From Antarctobacter heliothermus (lineage in GTDB: Bacteria > Pseudomonadota > Alphaproteobacteria > Rhodobacterales > Rhodobacteraceae), in the NCBI RefSeq assembly GCF_002237555.1, contig NZ_CP022540.1:2981001-3045000 (forward strand): a DNA stretch of 64,000 nucleotides. Reading direction: 5' to 3'. The translations under genes were made by a program, and so were the position numbers. The notes below the pieces were generated by a model. That model was not told the DNA's origin. It saw only the letters and a program-made list of their open reading frames with translations, and did not search any database. Numbering within the stretch: the stretch's first letter is position 1; every line of letters begins with the position of its first letter. This document shows positions 9,202 through 18,935 of this stretch, piece by piece.

Positions 9202-10341
9202 TCAGTTGGCCAGCATCTGGCGTGAGATGATCAGGCGCATGATCTCATTGGTGCCTTCGAGGATCTGGTGCACACGCAGGTCGCGGACGATTTTTTCCAC
9301 GCCGTAGTCTGCCAGATAACCATAGCCGCCAAACATTTGGAGGCAGCCGTTGGCCACGTCGAAGGCGTTATCTGTGACCATGAGTTTGGCCATGGCGCAG
9401 AATTTGGTGGCGTCGGGGGCTTTGTTGTCCAGTTTCCATGCGGCGTGGCGCAGGAAGATGCGCGAGGCCTGCAGTTTGGTTTCATATTCGGCAAGGCGGA
9501 ATTGCAGCGCCTGAAACTGGTCGATGGTTTTGCCAAAGGCCTTGCGTTCGGACATGTATTGCAGCGTCAGGTCGAGGGCATTTTGGGCGGCCCCCAGCGC
9601 GCTGGCCGAGATGTTGAGGCGGCCGCCGTCAAGTCCCGCCATGGCGTAGGAAAAGCCGCGGCCTTCTTCGCCGATGATGTTTTCGGCGGGCACCGGGCAA
9701 TCGTCGAACTGGACCTGTGCGGTGGGCGAGGATTTCCAGCCCATCTTTTGTTCCAGTGCGCCAAAGCTGAGGCCCTCTGCGCCGTCCTCGACATAGAAGG
9801 TGGAGATGCCTTTGGGGCCGCCCTCACCTGTGCGGCACATGACGACATAGGCGTCCGAATAGCCGCCGCCGGAAATGAACGCCTTGGTGCCGGTCAGGCT
9901 GTAGCCGGCGTTGGTGCGGGTGGCGCGGGTGCGCAGGGCGGCGGCGTCAGAGCCGCTGCCCGGTTCGGTCAGGCAGTAGCTGAGCACGGTTTCCATGGTC
10001 AGCACTTTGGGCAGGACGCGGGCCTTGAAGTCATCACTGGCGAAGCTGTCGATCATGCGCGCGCACATGTTGTGGATCGACAGGAAGGCCGCGACCGAGG
10101 GGCAGGCCATGCTGAGCGCCTCAAACACCAGCGCCGCGTCGAGGCGCGACAGGCCGGAGCCGCCCGACTCCTCTGAGACGTAGAGCCCGCCAAAGCCCAG
10201 CTGCGCGATCTCTGGCCAGAGCTCTTTGGGGATGGTGCCTGCGGCCTCCCACTCGCGGGCGAAGGGCGCGATGCGCTCTTGCCCGAAGGCGTGGGCCATG
10301 TCGAAGATGGCCGTCTGTTCCTCTGAAAGCGCAAAATCCAT
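9202..10341 (-). CDS. Acyl-CoA dehydrogenase, probably isobutyryl-CoA dehydrogenase
   Basis: 379 residues from ATG 10341 (MDFALSEEQTAIFD), preceded by AAGGAGG. This FAD flavoenzyme oxidises an acyl-CoA to the 2-enoyl-CoA. Family motifs: CLTEPGSGSDAAAL (FAD/substrate contacts), the C-terminal GGYGYLADYGVEKIVRDLRVHQILEGTNEIMR split around the flavin site, with the catalytic Glu in the EGTNEI region. Its position directly upstream of the 3-hydroxyisobutyryl-CoA hydrolase/MmsB fusion, with mmsA nearby, points to isobutyryl-CoA as the substrate, i.e. the first CoA-ester oxidation of valine breakdown. Substrate is inferred from context. Confidence 0.92.
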   Translation of the reverse strand: MDFALSEEQTAIFDMAHAFGQERIAPFAREWEAAGTIPKELWPEIAQLGFGGLYVSEESGGSGLSRLDAALVFEALSMACPSVAAFLSIHNMCARMIDSFASDDFKARVLPKVLTMETVLSYCLTEPGSGSDAAALRTRATRTNAGYSLTGTKAFISGGGYSDAYVVMCRTGEGGPKGISTFYVEDGAEGLSFGALEQKMGWKSSPTAQVQFDDCPVPAENIIGEEGRGFSYAMAGLDGGRLNISASALGAAQNALDLTLQYMSERKAFGKTIDQFQALQFRLAEYETKLQASRIFLRHAAWKLDNKAPDATKFCAMAKLMVTDNAFDVANGCLQMFGGYGYLADYGVEKIVRDLRVHQILEGTNEIMRLIISRQMLAN

Positions 10342-10483
10342 CGCGGCCTCCTCCTTCGGCTGAAATGAACACTTGTTCAGATTGTTGCGCGAAGGCGCGT
10401 GCAATGCAACAGGGCTGGTTGCAGGTCTGCTTTGCAATTTTGCAAAACCCGGCGTGGAAATGAAGGTTTGTGTTTGCGGTAAC

Positions 10484-11620
10484 TCAGGTGTTGGCGCAGG
10501 TCTGGCGGATGACCTGTTCGACCCGCGCAAGGCCGACGTCATTGTCGAATTTGGCCTCTGCGGTGGCGCGGGCGGCGCGGGCCATGGCGCTGCGGTCGGG
10601 CGTGTCGAGGATCTGGGCAATGCGCGCGGCAAAGCCGTCTTCGTCCCATTCCTGCACCAGCAGACCGTTGACGCCGTCCTCGACCGCCTCGGGAATGCCA
10701 GCGTGGTGGGTCGAGATGGTGATGCATCCGCAGGCCAACGCCTCCTGGATGGCGGTGGGCAGACCCTCTGTGTTGCCGTTCTTGGCGGTTACCGAGTGTT
10801 GGAGGAAGACCTCTGTCGTCAGCAGGTGCTCGCGGACCTGATCGTGGGGCAGGGCACCGGTAAAGGTGACCTGATCGGCCACGCCCAAGGTGGCGGCCAG
10901 CGTGCGGCAGTCGTCCAGCAGGGGGCCGTCGCCGATGAAGGTCAGATGCGCGTCGCGCCCCTGGGCCGCCTTGGCAAAGGCGCGCAGGGTGATGTGCGGG
11001 GCCTTTTTCTCAACCATACGCCCGACGGCGAGGAAACTGCCGGGGCGCTTTTCGCCGGGGGTAAAGCGGCGGATATCGACACCGGAGGGGATGACATGGG
11101 CATTGGGGTGACGGATGCCGTGATGAGCGAGGTTATCGAGCAGGAACTGGCTGACGGAAAACATGCCGGCAAGGCGCGGCATCATCAGCCGGTACGAGCG
11201 GATCCGCTGTTTCGAGCCAAGCGCGGCAGAGGCATCGGTGCCGCGCCAATAGGTAAAGACCGGGATACCCATGTCATTGCCCAGCTTCGCCAGAACCAGC
11301 GCCTGGGTGCCGAATTCTGCGAGGATGACCTGCACCCCCTGTTCACGCAGAAAAAACGCCAGTTGGTGTAGGTTGTCTCCAAAGGGCAGCCGAGAGGTGC
11401 CGTGGCGGGCCGCGCTGATGGCGGCGGCAAAGGGCGCGCGGATCTTGTCCATCGGGGTGAGCGGCGCGCGGCGGGTGAACAGCGGTTTGCCCAGTGGATC
11501 CTCGCCGTTGAACCGGCCGCAGACGACGCAGGTGTCGCCGCCAAAGAGGTGTTGGATGTGACGATTGATAAAGGTTTCGCCCATGACGAAATAGTCCGAC
11601 GTGGCGATGGCGGTTTTCAT
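10484..11620 (-). CDS. Glycosyltransferase family 4
   Basis: 378 residues from ATG 11620 (GGAGA upstream). N-terminal half MKTAIATSDYFVMGETFI is the acceptor-side Rossmann domain; the C-terminal half has the donor-binding features of GT4 enzymes: FLAVGRMVEKKAPH, LTFIGDGPLLDD, VTFTGALPHDQV, and EGLPTAIQEALACG with the E-x7-E nucleotide-sugar motif. Transfers a sugar to an unknown acceptor in envelope polysaccharide or lipid. It interrupts the valine genes and has no sugar-biosynthesis partners beside it. Confidence 0.88.
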   Translation of the reverse strand: MKTAIATSDYFVMGETFINRHIQHLFGGDTCVVCGRFNGEDPLGKPLFTRRAPLTPMDKIRAPFAAAISAARHGTSRLPFGDNLHQLAFFLREQGVQVILAEFGTQALVLAKLGNDMGIPVFTYWRGTDASAALGSKQRIRSYRLMMPRLAGMFSVSQFLLDNLAHHGIRHPNAHVIPSGVDIRRFTPGEKRPGSFLAVGRMVEKKAPHITLRAFAKAAQGRDAHLTFIGDGPLLDDCRTLAATLGVADQVTFTGALPHDQVREHLLTTEVFLQHSVTAKNGNTEGLPTAIQEALACGCITISTHHAGIPEAVEDGVNGLLVQEWDEDGFAARIAQILDTPDRSAMARAARATAEAKFDNDVGLARVEQVIRQTCANT

Positions 11621-11737
11621 GTTGCGGTGTCTCCGGGGTGGTCCCAGCGGTGGTAACGCGGGGTGTGGGCGCTGCCAAGGGGAACGCGGCGACTGGCGAT
11701 AGATCGCCATTTGCGTGCGCTGAACCCGGACACAGGA

Positions 11738-12865
11738 TCACAGATCGGCGTGATATTCGTCAATCAGGTGGTGGACGATGGCGCGCATCCGCCCCTCATG
11801 ATCGGCGCCGTCCGCCTCTGCCCGGGCATAGACCGCGCGCTGACGATCGGCCGAGGTGCCGTGTTCGACGATCTCGCGCACGCGCGCGACCTCTGTCAGG
11901 CATTTCAGCGCCACGGCGTCCTCTTCGATCAGGTCTAGGAGATCTTCGGCCAGTTGGTCAAAGGGCACCACCTGCGCCGCGCCGAAATCGATCAGCCCCT
12001 CACTGACGCCGTAGCGCTGCGCGCGCCAGCGGTTTTCGCCGATCAGGAACCGGTCATACAGTCGCCAGCGTTGATTGCGGACGCGCAAACGCCAGAGCAT
12101 CCGCATGATGCACTGGATCAGCGCGGCCAGCGTCAGAGCGTGTTCAAGGCGCGGTTGCACGTCCATGATGCGCGCCTCCAGCGTCGGATAGCGGGCTGAG
12201 GGGCGCAGATCCCACCAGATGCGGGTTGTGTCCTCGATCGCGCCGGTGTCGACAAGGATCTGGGTCGAGCGTTCAAAGTCCTGCCAACTGTTGAACTGAG
12301 GCGGCAGGCCGGTGCGGGGCAGGTTGTCGAAGACCGAGATGCGGTAGCTGGCCAGCCCGGTGTCGCGCCCCTGCCAGAATGGTGAAGACGCCGACAGCGC
12401 CAGAAGATGTGGTAGAAAATAGCTGGTCTGCGCCAGCAGGTCGGCGCGTAGCGGGTCGTCCTCCAGACCCACATGCACATGCATCCCGCAGATCAGCATA
12501 CGCCGCACAACCCCGCCTAGATCGCGGTCCAGTTCATTGTAGCGCTGCTTGTCGGTGTGCTGTTGGTTTTTCCAGTCCGCCAGCGGATGGCAGGAGGCGG
12601 CGATGGGCGACAGGCCGTGTTGTTCCGCATGACGGGAAACCGCGCCGCGCAGGCGGCGCAGATCGTCACGCGCCTCGGCGACACCGGCGCAGGGGCGGGT
12701 GCCGATTTCGATCTGGCATTGCAGGAACTCGGGGCTGACCTGCCCCTCCAGTTCTGCGGCGCAGGCCGCCATCAGGCCATCTGGCGCCTCGACCAGTGCG
12801 CAGGAGTCGCGATCGACGAGCAGGTATTCCTCTTCGATGCCGATGCTGAAGGGTGGTTCTGCCAT
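11738..12865 (-). CDS. YbdK-type carboxylate-amine ligase (glutamate-cysteine ligase family 2)
   Basis: 375 residues, normal for the GCS2/YbdK family. The start [18 protein letters not shown] carries the conserved G-I-E-E-E-Y metal/ATP motif, followed by CQIEIGTRP, the central CGMHVHVGL and [15 protein letters not shown], all hallmarks of the family. Members show weak glutamate-cysteine ligase activity in vitro; the physiological amine is not established. It is preceded by a GGGGGA ribosome site and transcribed with the glycosyltransferase downstream. Confidence 0.9.
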   Translation of the reverse strand: MAEPPFSIGIEEEYLLVDRDSCALVEAPDGLMAACAAELEGQVSPEFLQCQIEIGTRPCAGVAEARDDLRRLRGAVSRHAEQHGLSPIAASCHPLADWKNQQHTDKQRYNELDRDLGGVVRRMLICGMHVHVGLEDDPLRADLLAQTSYFLPHLLALSASSPFWQGRDTGLASYRISVFDNLPRTGLPPQFNSWQDFERSTQILVDTGAIEDTTRIWWDLRPSARYPTLEARIMDVQPRLEHALTLAALIQCIMRMLWRLRVRNQRWRLYDRFLIGENRWRAQRYGVSEGLIDFGAAQVVPFDQLAEDLLDLIEEDAVALKCLTEVARVREIVEHGTSADRQRAVYARAEADGADHEGRMRAIVHHLIDEYHADL

Positions 12866-12942
12866 GTGGTCCCCCGCTTTTGGCCAAGAAAAGCAGAGGC
12901 GTTCGTGAAAGGAAAGACACTCCTTGTCGCGGTTCGGTGGTT

Positions 12943-13395
12943 TCAGCCGGCGGGGTGGGACAATGCGGCGTATAGTGCATCAAAGCTGAGTTCGTCCTGT
13001 CCCGCGTTTGCAAGGGCCTCGGTCTCGTCGCGCAGGATGTCAAACCTAAGATATGAGAGCGGCTCAACCACTTGTTGCATGACCCGTGCCATGCCAAACG
13101 CCACGTCCTGCGGGGCGTAGATGACGTTATGCGCTTCTTGGCGGAAATTACAGAACAAGGCCCGAGAGCGGTGCGCGCCGCCGACTATGCCAATAAAACT
13201 TGCGACCACGTCATCGACATGACGCGCATCGGTCAGCATCACCAGACCGGGATCAAACAAAGGGTGTTCAACAAAGCTGCGCAAGCCGTCTATCGCGTCG
13301 GGCACGGTGATCACGCCGTGCATTTCAAAAAGGGCCAACCTGCGGGCCGGATGGACGGAGACGTCTACCGGCATGTTTGTTGTCGTGATGCGCAT
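12943..13395 (-). CDS. Hypothetical STAS/SpoIIAA-like protein
   Basis: About 150 residues from ATG 13395 (no clear ribosome site; ATG 13374 is an alternative). The layout [22 protein letters not shown] ... [20 protein letters not shown] resembles small STAS/SpoIIAA-like proteins of alphaproteobacteria, which have a beta-alpha fold that binds partners rather than catalysing. No signal peptide or membrane segment. Function unknown; low certainty on the family. Lies between mmsA and ybdK on the same strand, separated from mmsA by three strong hairpins. Confidence 0.6.
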   Translation of the reverse strand: MRITTTNMPVDVSVHPARRLALFEMHGVITVPDAIDGLRSFVEHPLFDPGLVMLTDARHVDDVVASFIGIVGGAHRSRALFCNFRQEAHNVIYAPQDVAFGMARVMQQVVEPLSYLRFDILRDETEALANAGQDELSFDALYAALSHPAG

Positions 13396-13560
13396 CGGGT
13401 TACGGGATCCGCCACGCCGAACGCGCGCCCAATGCAGGGCGCGCGTGTGTTTGCCCGGCAAATCGGGCCACTGGCGTTTGCAATCAGGCAGGGTATGGGA
13501 ATTGCCCTTTTCGTCTGGCGGCACCGGCAAACGGTGCCGCTCTTCGCTGCACCGGGATGG

Positions 13561-13587
13561 CCGGGGGTGCCGTAATGACACCCCCGG
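13561..13587 (-). terminator. Hairpin downstream of mmsA
   Basis: Perfect 9-bp stem CCGGGGGTG/CACCCCCGG with a 9-base loop begins 11 bases after the mmsA stop. Two further perfect hairpins follow at 13518-13540 (9 bp) and 13421-13446 (10 bp). None has a clear T-run, so termination is inferred from stem strength and position. Confidence 0.5.
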
Positions 13588-13597
13588 TCCGCCGAGG

Positions 13598-15097
13598 TTA
13601 GTCCATCGCCTTGAAGTTGAACTCTCCGCCTTCTTTGATACCCGAGAACCAGCGCGCCGTCACGGTCTTGGTCTTGGTGTAAAAGCGGAAAGCGTCGGGG
13701 CCGTACTGGTTGAGATCGCCAAAGGCCGATTTCTTCCAGCCGCCAAAGGTGTGGTACGACAGCGGCACCGGGATCGGGAAGTTGATGCCGACCATGCCGA
13801 CGTTGACCCGATGGGCAAAGTCCCGCGCGGTGTCGCCATCGGCGGTGTAGATCGCCGTGCCGTTGCCATAGGGGTTGTCGATCACAAGGTTCAGCGCGTC
13901 CTCATAGGTGTCCGCGCGGACTGTGGACAGGACCGGGCCAAAGATTTCCTCTTTGTAGATGTCCATGTCCGGGGTCACGTTGTCGAACAGCGAGGGGCCG
14001 ACGAAAAAGCCGTTCTCATAGCCCTGCATTTCGAACCCGCGACCGTCGATGACCAGCTTGGCACCTTGATTGACGCCGCTGTCGACCAGCCCCTCGATGC
14101 GTGTCTTGGCGGCGGCGGTGATTACCGGGCCATAGTCCACGTCCTCGCCCGAGGTATAGGGGCCGACCTTGAGCTTTTCGACCCGCGGGATCAGGCGTTC
14201 GATCAGCCCGTCGGCGGTTTCCTTGCCCACCGGTACGGCGACAGAGATCGCCATGCAGCGTTCGCCAGCCGCACCGTAGCCAGCCCCGACCAGCGCATCG
14301 GCGGCCTTGTCCAGATCGGCATCGGGCATGATGATCATGTGGTTCTTGGCACCGCCAAAGCACTGGGCGCGTTTGCCGTTGTTGGCGGCGCGGCCATAGA
14401 TGTACTGCGCGATGGGTGTCGAGCCGACAAAACCCACGGCGGCGACGTCCTCATTGTCGAGGATGGCATCGACCACGGATTTGTCACCGTTCACAACCTG
14501 CAAGACACCATCGGGCAGACCGGCCTCTTGCAGCAATTCGGCAAGGCGCAGCGCGGTCGAGGGCACACGCTCGGACGGTTTGAGGATCATGGCGTTGCCG
14601 CAGGACAGCGCCGGGGCCATTTTCCACAGCGGGATCATGGCGGGGAAGTTGAACGGCGTGATGCCCGCAACCACACCCAGCGGCTGGCGCATGGAATACA
14701 GGTCGATGCCGGGGCCGCCGTCATCGGTGAACTCACCCTTCAGCAGGCTGGGCGCGCCCATGCAGACCTCAACCACCTCAAGACCGCGCTGCACGTCGCC
14801 CTTGGCGTCGGGCAGGGTCTTGCCGTGTTCGCGGCTGACCAGTTCAGCCAGTTCGTCCATGTGTTCGTTGATGAGGGCACCGAACTTCATCATCACGCGG
14901 GCGCGGCGCTGCGGGTTGGTGTTGCCCCATGCCACTTGCGCCTCTTTCGCCTTGGCGACGGCATCGTTCAGTTCATCCACAGAGGACAGCGGTGTCTTGG
15001 CCTGAACCTCGCCGGTGGCGGGGTTGAAGACGTCCGAATACCGGCCTGAGCCGCTTTTGACGTGCTGGCCGTTGATCCAGTTGGTGAGTTCGGTCAT
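13598..15097 (-). CDS. mmsA: Methylmalonate-semialdehyde dehydrogenase (CoA-acylating)
   Basis: 499 residues, the usual length, starting MTELTNWINGQHV after AGGAG. Converts methylmalonate semialdehyde (from valine) to propionyl-CoA, CO2 and NADH; it can also act on malonate semialdehyde. Motifs: GITPFNFPAMIPLWK, GNAMILKPSERVP, VGFVGSTPIAQYIY, catalytic Cys in GAAGERCMAISV, and EEIFGPVLS. It takes the product of the MmsB domain encoded at 7175-8047. Divergently transcribed from a LysR regulator with a shared 102-bp gap containing an inverted repeat, so regulation by that protein is likely. Confidence 0.96.
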   Translation of the reverse strand: MTELTNWINGQHVKSGSGRYSDVFNPATGEVQAKTPLSSVDELNDAVAKAKEAQVAWGNTNPQRRARVMMKFGALINEHMDELAELVSREHGKTLPDAKGDVQRGLEVVEVCMGAPSLLKGEFTDDGGPGIDLYSMRQPLGVVAGITPFNFPAMIPLWKMAPALSCGNAMILKPSERVPSTALRLAELLQEAGLPDGVLQVVNGDKSVVDAILDNEDVAAVGFVGSTPIAQYIYGRAANNGKRAQCFGGAKNHMIIMPDADLDKAADALVGAGYGAAGERCMAISVAVPVGKETADGLIERLIPRVEKLKVGPYTSGEDVDYGPVITAAAKTRIEGLVDSGVNQGAKLVIDGRGFEMQGYENGFFVGPSLFDNVTPDMDIYKEEIFGPVLSTVRADTYEDALNLVIDNPYGNGTAIYTADGDTARDFAHRVNVGMVGINFPIPVPLSYHTFGGWKKSAFGDLNQYGPDAFRFYTKTKTVTARWFSGIKEGGEFNFKAMD

Positions 15098-15133
15098 GGA
15101 ATTCTCCTGCTATGCTTGGCGCAGATCCTACTC

Positions 15134-15189
15134 TTGCAAAAATGCTGTGAACAGACAGAATGCAGCAAAGGCGTTTTGCGTTTTTGCAA
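15134..15189. promoter_or_regulatory. Inverted repeat in the mmsA/lysR divergent promoter
   Basis: TTGCAAAAATGC (15134-15145) and GCGTTTTTGCAA (15178-15189) are inverted copies with one mismatch, 32 bases apart, between mmsA and the LysR gene. The placement suits a LysR-type recognition plus activation site bridging both promoters. Binding is inferred. Confidence 0.5.
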
Positions 15190-15199
15190 AGGTGGTGTC

Positions 15200-16114
15200 G
15201 TGGACAACTGGGATGACCTGCGGATTTTCCTTGCCGTGGCGCGGGACGAAAGCCTGTCGGCGGCGGGGCGGCGGCTGCGGATGGATGCGGCAACGGTTGG
15301 GCGGCGGGTGGCGCGGCTGGAGGAAAGCCTTGGCGCGCCGCTGTTTGCCAAGTCACCGCAGGGTTACGCGCTGACAGAGGCGGGTTCACGTCTTGTGCGG
15401 TTTGCCGAAGAAGCGGAGCAGGCGGCCAGTCAGGCGTCGGAGGCGCTGGTGGGCCGGGCGGAGGGCCTGTCAGGGCAGTTCCGGATCGGCGCACCGGATG
15501 GTTGCGCGAATTTCCTGCTTCCACAGGTCTGCGCGCGTATTGCCGACGACAACCCGGATCTGGATGTTCAGATCGTGGCGCTGCCGCGTGTGGTCAACCT
15601 CAGCCGACGGGAGGCGGATATGGCGATTGCCGTCTCACCGCCCTCTGCCGGGCGGCTGGTTGTGCAGAAAGTGACCGACTACCGGCTGCATCTTGCAGCA
15701 AGTGACGAATATCTTGCTGCACATGCCCCCATCACCACGCTCGACGATCTGAAAGGCCACCGGGCGATTGGCTATATTCCGGACATGATCTTTGACAAAG
15801 AACTGGACTACCTTGGCGAACTGGGGGTGGAGCGGGTGCCCTTGGCGTCCAACTCTGTTGCGGTGCAGTTTCACTGGCTGCAGCAGGGGGCGGGGCTGGG
15901 GATCGTGCATGACTTTGCCATGCCCACGGCCCCCGGTCTGCGCTATGTCTTGCGCGAGGCCATCTCTCTGACCCGCAGCTTTTTCCTTGTGCGCCACGCC
16001 GACGACCGGCGGCTGGAACGCCAGACCCGTTTCGCCGAGGCGTTGGTGGCAGGAATGCGCGAAGAATTGACCCGGCTGGAGCTGCTGGCAGAGCGGGCCG
16101 GGGCCCCTGATTGA
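15200..16114 (+). CDS. LysR-family transcriptional regulator
   Basis: 304 residues from the GTG at 15200 (VDNWDDLRIFLAVARDESLS), the position where LysR proteins normally start; the in-frame ATG 138 bases upstream would add non-homologous sequence overlapping mmsA. Helix-turn-helix at about residues 17-36 (SAAGRRLRMDAATVGRRVARLEE), then a periplasmic-binding-protein-like effector domain. Likely regulates mmsA, which is divergent, in response to a branched-chain catabolite. Effector not deducible. Confidence 0.88.
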   Translation: MDNWDDLRIFLAVARDESLSAAGRRLRMDAATVGRRVARLEESLGAPLFAKSPQGYALTEAGSRLVRFAEEAEQAASQASEALVGRAEGLSGQFRIGAPDGCANFLLPQVCARIADDNPDLDVQIVALPRVVNLSRREADMAIAVSPPSAGRLVVQKVTDYRLHLAASDEYLAAHAPITTLDDLKGHRAIGYIPDMIFDKELDYLGELGVERVPLASNSVAVQFHWLQQGAGLGIVHDFAMPTAPGLRYVLREAISLTRSFFLVRHADDRRLERQTRFAEALVAGMREELTRLELLAERAGAPD

Positions 16115-16233
16115 GCACGGCAGGCGTGGGCGCGGTTGTCCGATCAAAGGGTCTTGGGACTTTCAACCACTTGACAGGTTGTATCGACCCGCGCCACGCT
16201 GCTGTTATGGCCATGTTGCAGGGAGGTCACGCG

Positions 16234-16671
16234 ATGCAGGTTCACCAGATCCTCAAGAGTAAGGGCACCGACGGGGTATATACCGTCACGCCGGGAACCA
16301 CGGTTTCAGAAGCCGCGAGAATCCTCACAGAGAAACGCATCGGGACGGTTGTTGTCTCTGAAGACGGTGAGGTTGCCTTGGGCATCCTGTCGGAACGCGA
16401 CATCGTGCGCGAACTGGCGGCCAAGGGCGCGGCCTGTCTTGATGCGTCGGTGGACACATACATGACGTCGGACCCCTTTACCTGCGCGCGCGAGGATTCC
16501 GCCGACGGCATCCTTGCCAGAATGACCGAAGGCCGGTTCCGCCACATGCCCGTGGTCGAAGATGGCAAGATGGTCGGGTTGGTGACGCTGGGGGACGTGG
16601 TCAAGGCGCGCCTGACAGAACTGTCCGCCGAAAAGGACGCGCTGGAAGGCATGATTTCAAACCCCTGGTAA
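16234..16671 (+). CDS. CBS-domain protein
   Basis: 145 residues from ATG 16234, preceded by GGGAGG; a longer frame from 16111 lacks a site. Two CBS motifs: residues about 10-65 (TVTPGTTVSEAARILTEKRI ... GILSERDIVREL) and 75-130 (MTSDPFTCAREDSADGILARM ... GLVTLGDVVKARL). Tandem CBS pairs bind adenine nucleotides and sense energy state; stand-alone forms regulate other proteins. Partner unknown. Confidence 0.88.
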   Translation: MQVHQILKSKGTDGVYTVTPGTTVSEAARILTEKRIGTVVVSEDGEVALGILSERDIVRELAAKGAACLDASVDTYMTSDPFTCAREDSADGILARMTEGRFRHMPVVEDGKMVGLVTLGDVVKARLTELSAEKDALEGMISNPW

Positions 16672-16759
16672 CCGGATTTGCCGCAACGCGGCGGATCTTG
16701 GTTGCATTTCGCGGCGCAATATTGTTGCGTCTCAAAGGCAAACCAGAAGGGAAGCTGCG

Positions 16760-17254
16760 ATGCGCGTCGGTCTTTACCCCGGAACTTTTGACCCCCTGAC
16801 GCTGGGGCATACCGACATTATCCGCCGAGGCGCGTCCCTTGTGGATCGGCTGGTGATTGGCGTGGCCATCAACCGCGACAAGGGGCCATTGTTCCGTCTC
16901 GAAGAGCGTGTGGCCATGATCGAGGCCGAGTGCTGCGAATTGTCAGAGCAGACGGGCACGGAAATTGTCGTCCATCCGTTCGAAAACCTGCTGATCGATT
17001 GCGCCAATGACGTTGGCGCGCAGATCATCATTCGCGGCCTGCGCGCCGTGGCGGATTTCGAGTATGAATACCAGATGGTTGGCATGAACCGCGCGCTGGA
17101 TGACAGCGTCGAGACGGTGTTCCTGATGGCAGAGGCGCGGCATCAGGCCATTGCCTCCAAGCTGGTCAAGGAAATCGCGCGGTTGGGCGGGGACGTGTCG
17201 AAATTCGTCTCTCCGGCCGTGAATACCGCGCTGAAACAACGTCTGAAAACCTGA
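16760..17254 (+). CDS. coaD: Phosphopantetheine adenylyltransferase
   Basis: 164 residues. Start MRVGLYPGTFDPLTLGHTD holds the nucleotidyltransferase T/H-x-G-H signature, and the C-terminal region has ISxKLVKEIARLGGDVSKFV as ASKLVKEIARLGG. Transfers AMP from ATP to 4'-phosphopantetheine, the penultimate step of CoA biosynthesis, as a hexamer in the cytoplasm. Ribosome site GAAGGGAAG upstream. Confidence 0.97.
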   Translation: MRVGLYPGTFDPLTLGHTDIIRRGASLVDRLVIGVAINRDKGPLFRLEERVAMIEAECCELSEQTGTEIVVHPFENLLIDCANDVGAQIIIRGLRAVADFEYEYQMVGMNRALDDSVETVFLMAEARHQAIASKLVKEIARLGGDVSKFVSPAVNTALKQRLKT

Positions 17255-17463
17255 TCCGAACGGTCATTGTGTCGGCTTTCGGTCCTGTCCACGGCGCGGT
17301 CAGGTCTTGCAGATGAATTGCAGCGCCACGTTTGCCGCAGGGTAGGTGCCACGGGTGACGTGGTGGCGGGTCTGGATGTATTCGGTGATCAGCCAGCGGT
17401 ACAGAGCGAGGCGCCGCCCTGATTTTTCAGGAGCAGCGCCTTGTCGCGAGTCGCGCAGCGGTC

Positions 17464-17622
17464 TCAGCCGTAGACAGCCTGACGCGCGATGCGACGGATT
17501 TCTGTCGGGGCAATGTCAAGATCGCGGGCGACTGCTGCGTCGAGCGATTCCAGTTCGCGGACAGTGGCGCGGAATTTGGCGTGCTTGTTCATGCGGTCGC
17601 GGATGTCGGTGAAGAGTGTCAT
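17464..17622 (-). CDS. DUF1127 family small protein
   Basis: 52 residues from ATG 17622 (AGGAA upstream), MTLFTDIRDRMNKHAKFRAT. The C-terminal LARDLDIAPTEIRRIARQA-like pattern (ARDLDIAPTEIRRIA) matches the short DUF1127/YjiS domain common in alphaproteobacteria; Agrobacterium members bind RNA and affect phosphate and carbon metabolism. In the gap toward coaD, a minus-strand frame ending at 17300 (LYRWLITEYIQTRHHV ... ICKT) looks protein-like but has no start of its own and may be a remnant. Confidence 0.75.
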   Translation of the reverse strand: MTLFTDIRDRMNKHAKFRATVRELESLDAAVARDLDIAPTEIRRIARQAVYG

Positions 17623-17779
17623 GTCATAGGTTCCTGTTTGCGTTTGTGTTATCGCAAACATAGACATGCTGCAGTGCAGCACAATTGCCGGAAACAGATA
17701 GTCGCCTTGCGTTTTTTGCAGGTCTTCCCTTAGGGAAAGTTAACGGGTGTGTTGGTGCGACCGCGTCCCATCCATGCAA

Positions 17780-17803
17780 AAAGGCCGCCCGAAGGCGGCC
17801 TTT
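17780..17803 (-). terminator. Terminator of gap
   Basis: Perfect 10-bp stem AAAGGCCGCC/GGCGGCCTTT closed on the minus strand by a UUCG tetraloop, with further Ts after it, 23 bases beyond the gap stop codon. Confidence 0.85.
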
Positions 17804-17826
17804 GACAGTCACCGCGCAGAGCGATG

Positions 17827-18828
17827 TCAGATCAGTTTACCCATTGCGACTGCGGTGTCGCCCATGCGGTTGGAAAAGCCCCATTCATTGTCATACCATG
17901 TCAGGATGCGGCACATCGTGCCCTCCATCACCTTGGTCTGGTCGGTGTGAAAGATCGACGAATGCGGGTCATGGTTGAAGTCGACCGAGACTAGCTTTTT
18001 ATCGGTATAGCCCAGCACGCCCTTGAGCGGGCCATCGGCGGCGGCGCGGATCACGGCGTTGATTTCTTCGACCGTCGTGTCACGGGCCGCCTCAAACGTC
18101 AGGTCCACGACCGAGACGTTCGGCGTGGGCACGCGGATCGCAACGCCGTCCAGTTTGCCGTTCAGTTCCGGCAGCACCAGACCGACAGCCTTGGCCGCGC
18201 CGGTAGAGGTGGGGATCATCGACAGGGCTGCGGCGCGGGCGCGATACAGATCCTTGTGCATGGTGTCCAGCGTCGGCTGGTCGCCGGTATAGCTGTGGAT
18301 CGTGGTCATGAAGCCTTTGACGATGCCGATTTCGTCGTTGAGCACCTTAACCACCGGGGCCAGACAGTTGGTGGTGCACGATGCGTTGGAGACGATCAGA
18401 TCCTCTGCAGTCAGCACGCTGTCGTTGACACCGTAAACAATGGTCTTGTCCGCGTCCTTGCCGGGGGCAGAGATCAGAACACGGCTGGCGCCGTTGTCCA
18501 GATGCGCCTGACACGCCTCTTTCGAGGTGAAGATGCCGGTACATTCCAGCACCACGTCCACGTCCGACCACGGCAGGTCGGCGGGGTTGCGGATGGCGGT
18601 CACGCGGATCGGGCCACGGCCCACGTCGATGCTGTCGTCGCCATGCGTCACCTCGACCGGAAACCGCCCATGCACGCTATCGTATTGCAGCAGGTGGGCA
18701 TTGGTTTCGACCGGGCCTAGATCGTTGATGGCGATCACTTCGATGTCGGTGCGGCCGGACTCGATTATGGCGCGCAGGACATTGCGTCCGATGCGGCCGA
18801 AGCCATTGATGGCGACTTTGACGGTCAT
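17827..18828 (-). CDS. gap: Glyceraldehyde-3-phosphate dehydrogenase
   Basis: 333 residues. Oxidises glyceraldehyde 3-phosphate to 1,3-bisphosphoglycerate with NAD+ (or the reverse in gluconeogenesis). NAD fold GFGRIGR at residues 9-15; IND with Asp at about 35 favours NAD over NADP; catalytic cysteine in [12 protein letters not shown]; the phosphate-binding STGAAKA; C-terminal [12 protein letters not shown]. Followed by a strong terminator and preceded by AAGGGACC. It appears to be transcribed alone. Confidence 0.98.
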   Translation of the reverse strand: MTVKVAINGFGRIGRNVLRAIIESGRTDIEVIAINDLGPVETNAHLLQYDSVHGRFPVEVTHGDDSIDVGRGPIRVTAIRNPADLPWSDVDVVLECTGIFTSKEACQAHLDNGASRVLISAPGKDADKTIVYGVNDSVLTAEDLIVSNASCTTNCLAPVVKVLNDEIGIVKGFMTTIHSYTGDQPTLDTMHKDLYRARAAALSMIPTSTGAAKAVGLVLPELNGKLDGVAIRVPTPNVSVVDLTFEAARDTTVEEINAVIRAAADGPLKGVLGYTDKKLVSVDFNHDPHSSIFHTDQTKVMEGTMCRILTWYDNEWGFSNRMGDTAVAMGKLI

Positions 18829-18935
18829 TGGGAGGGTCCCTTTTGTGTCGTGGGGCGGATACGGGTAAAATAGGCTTCGTTACCGCTAACAATCATCCGC
18901 GCACGAAAAAGTCAAGCCGGACGACTGGCGTCAGA

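Noticed and set aside
17300..17463. Minus-strand frame ending LYRWLITEYIQTRHHV ... ICKT as a separate gene
   Set aside because: Protein-like sequence but no start codon after the DUF1127 stop; may be a remnant, kept as a note only.
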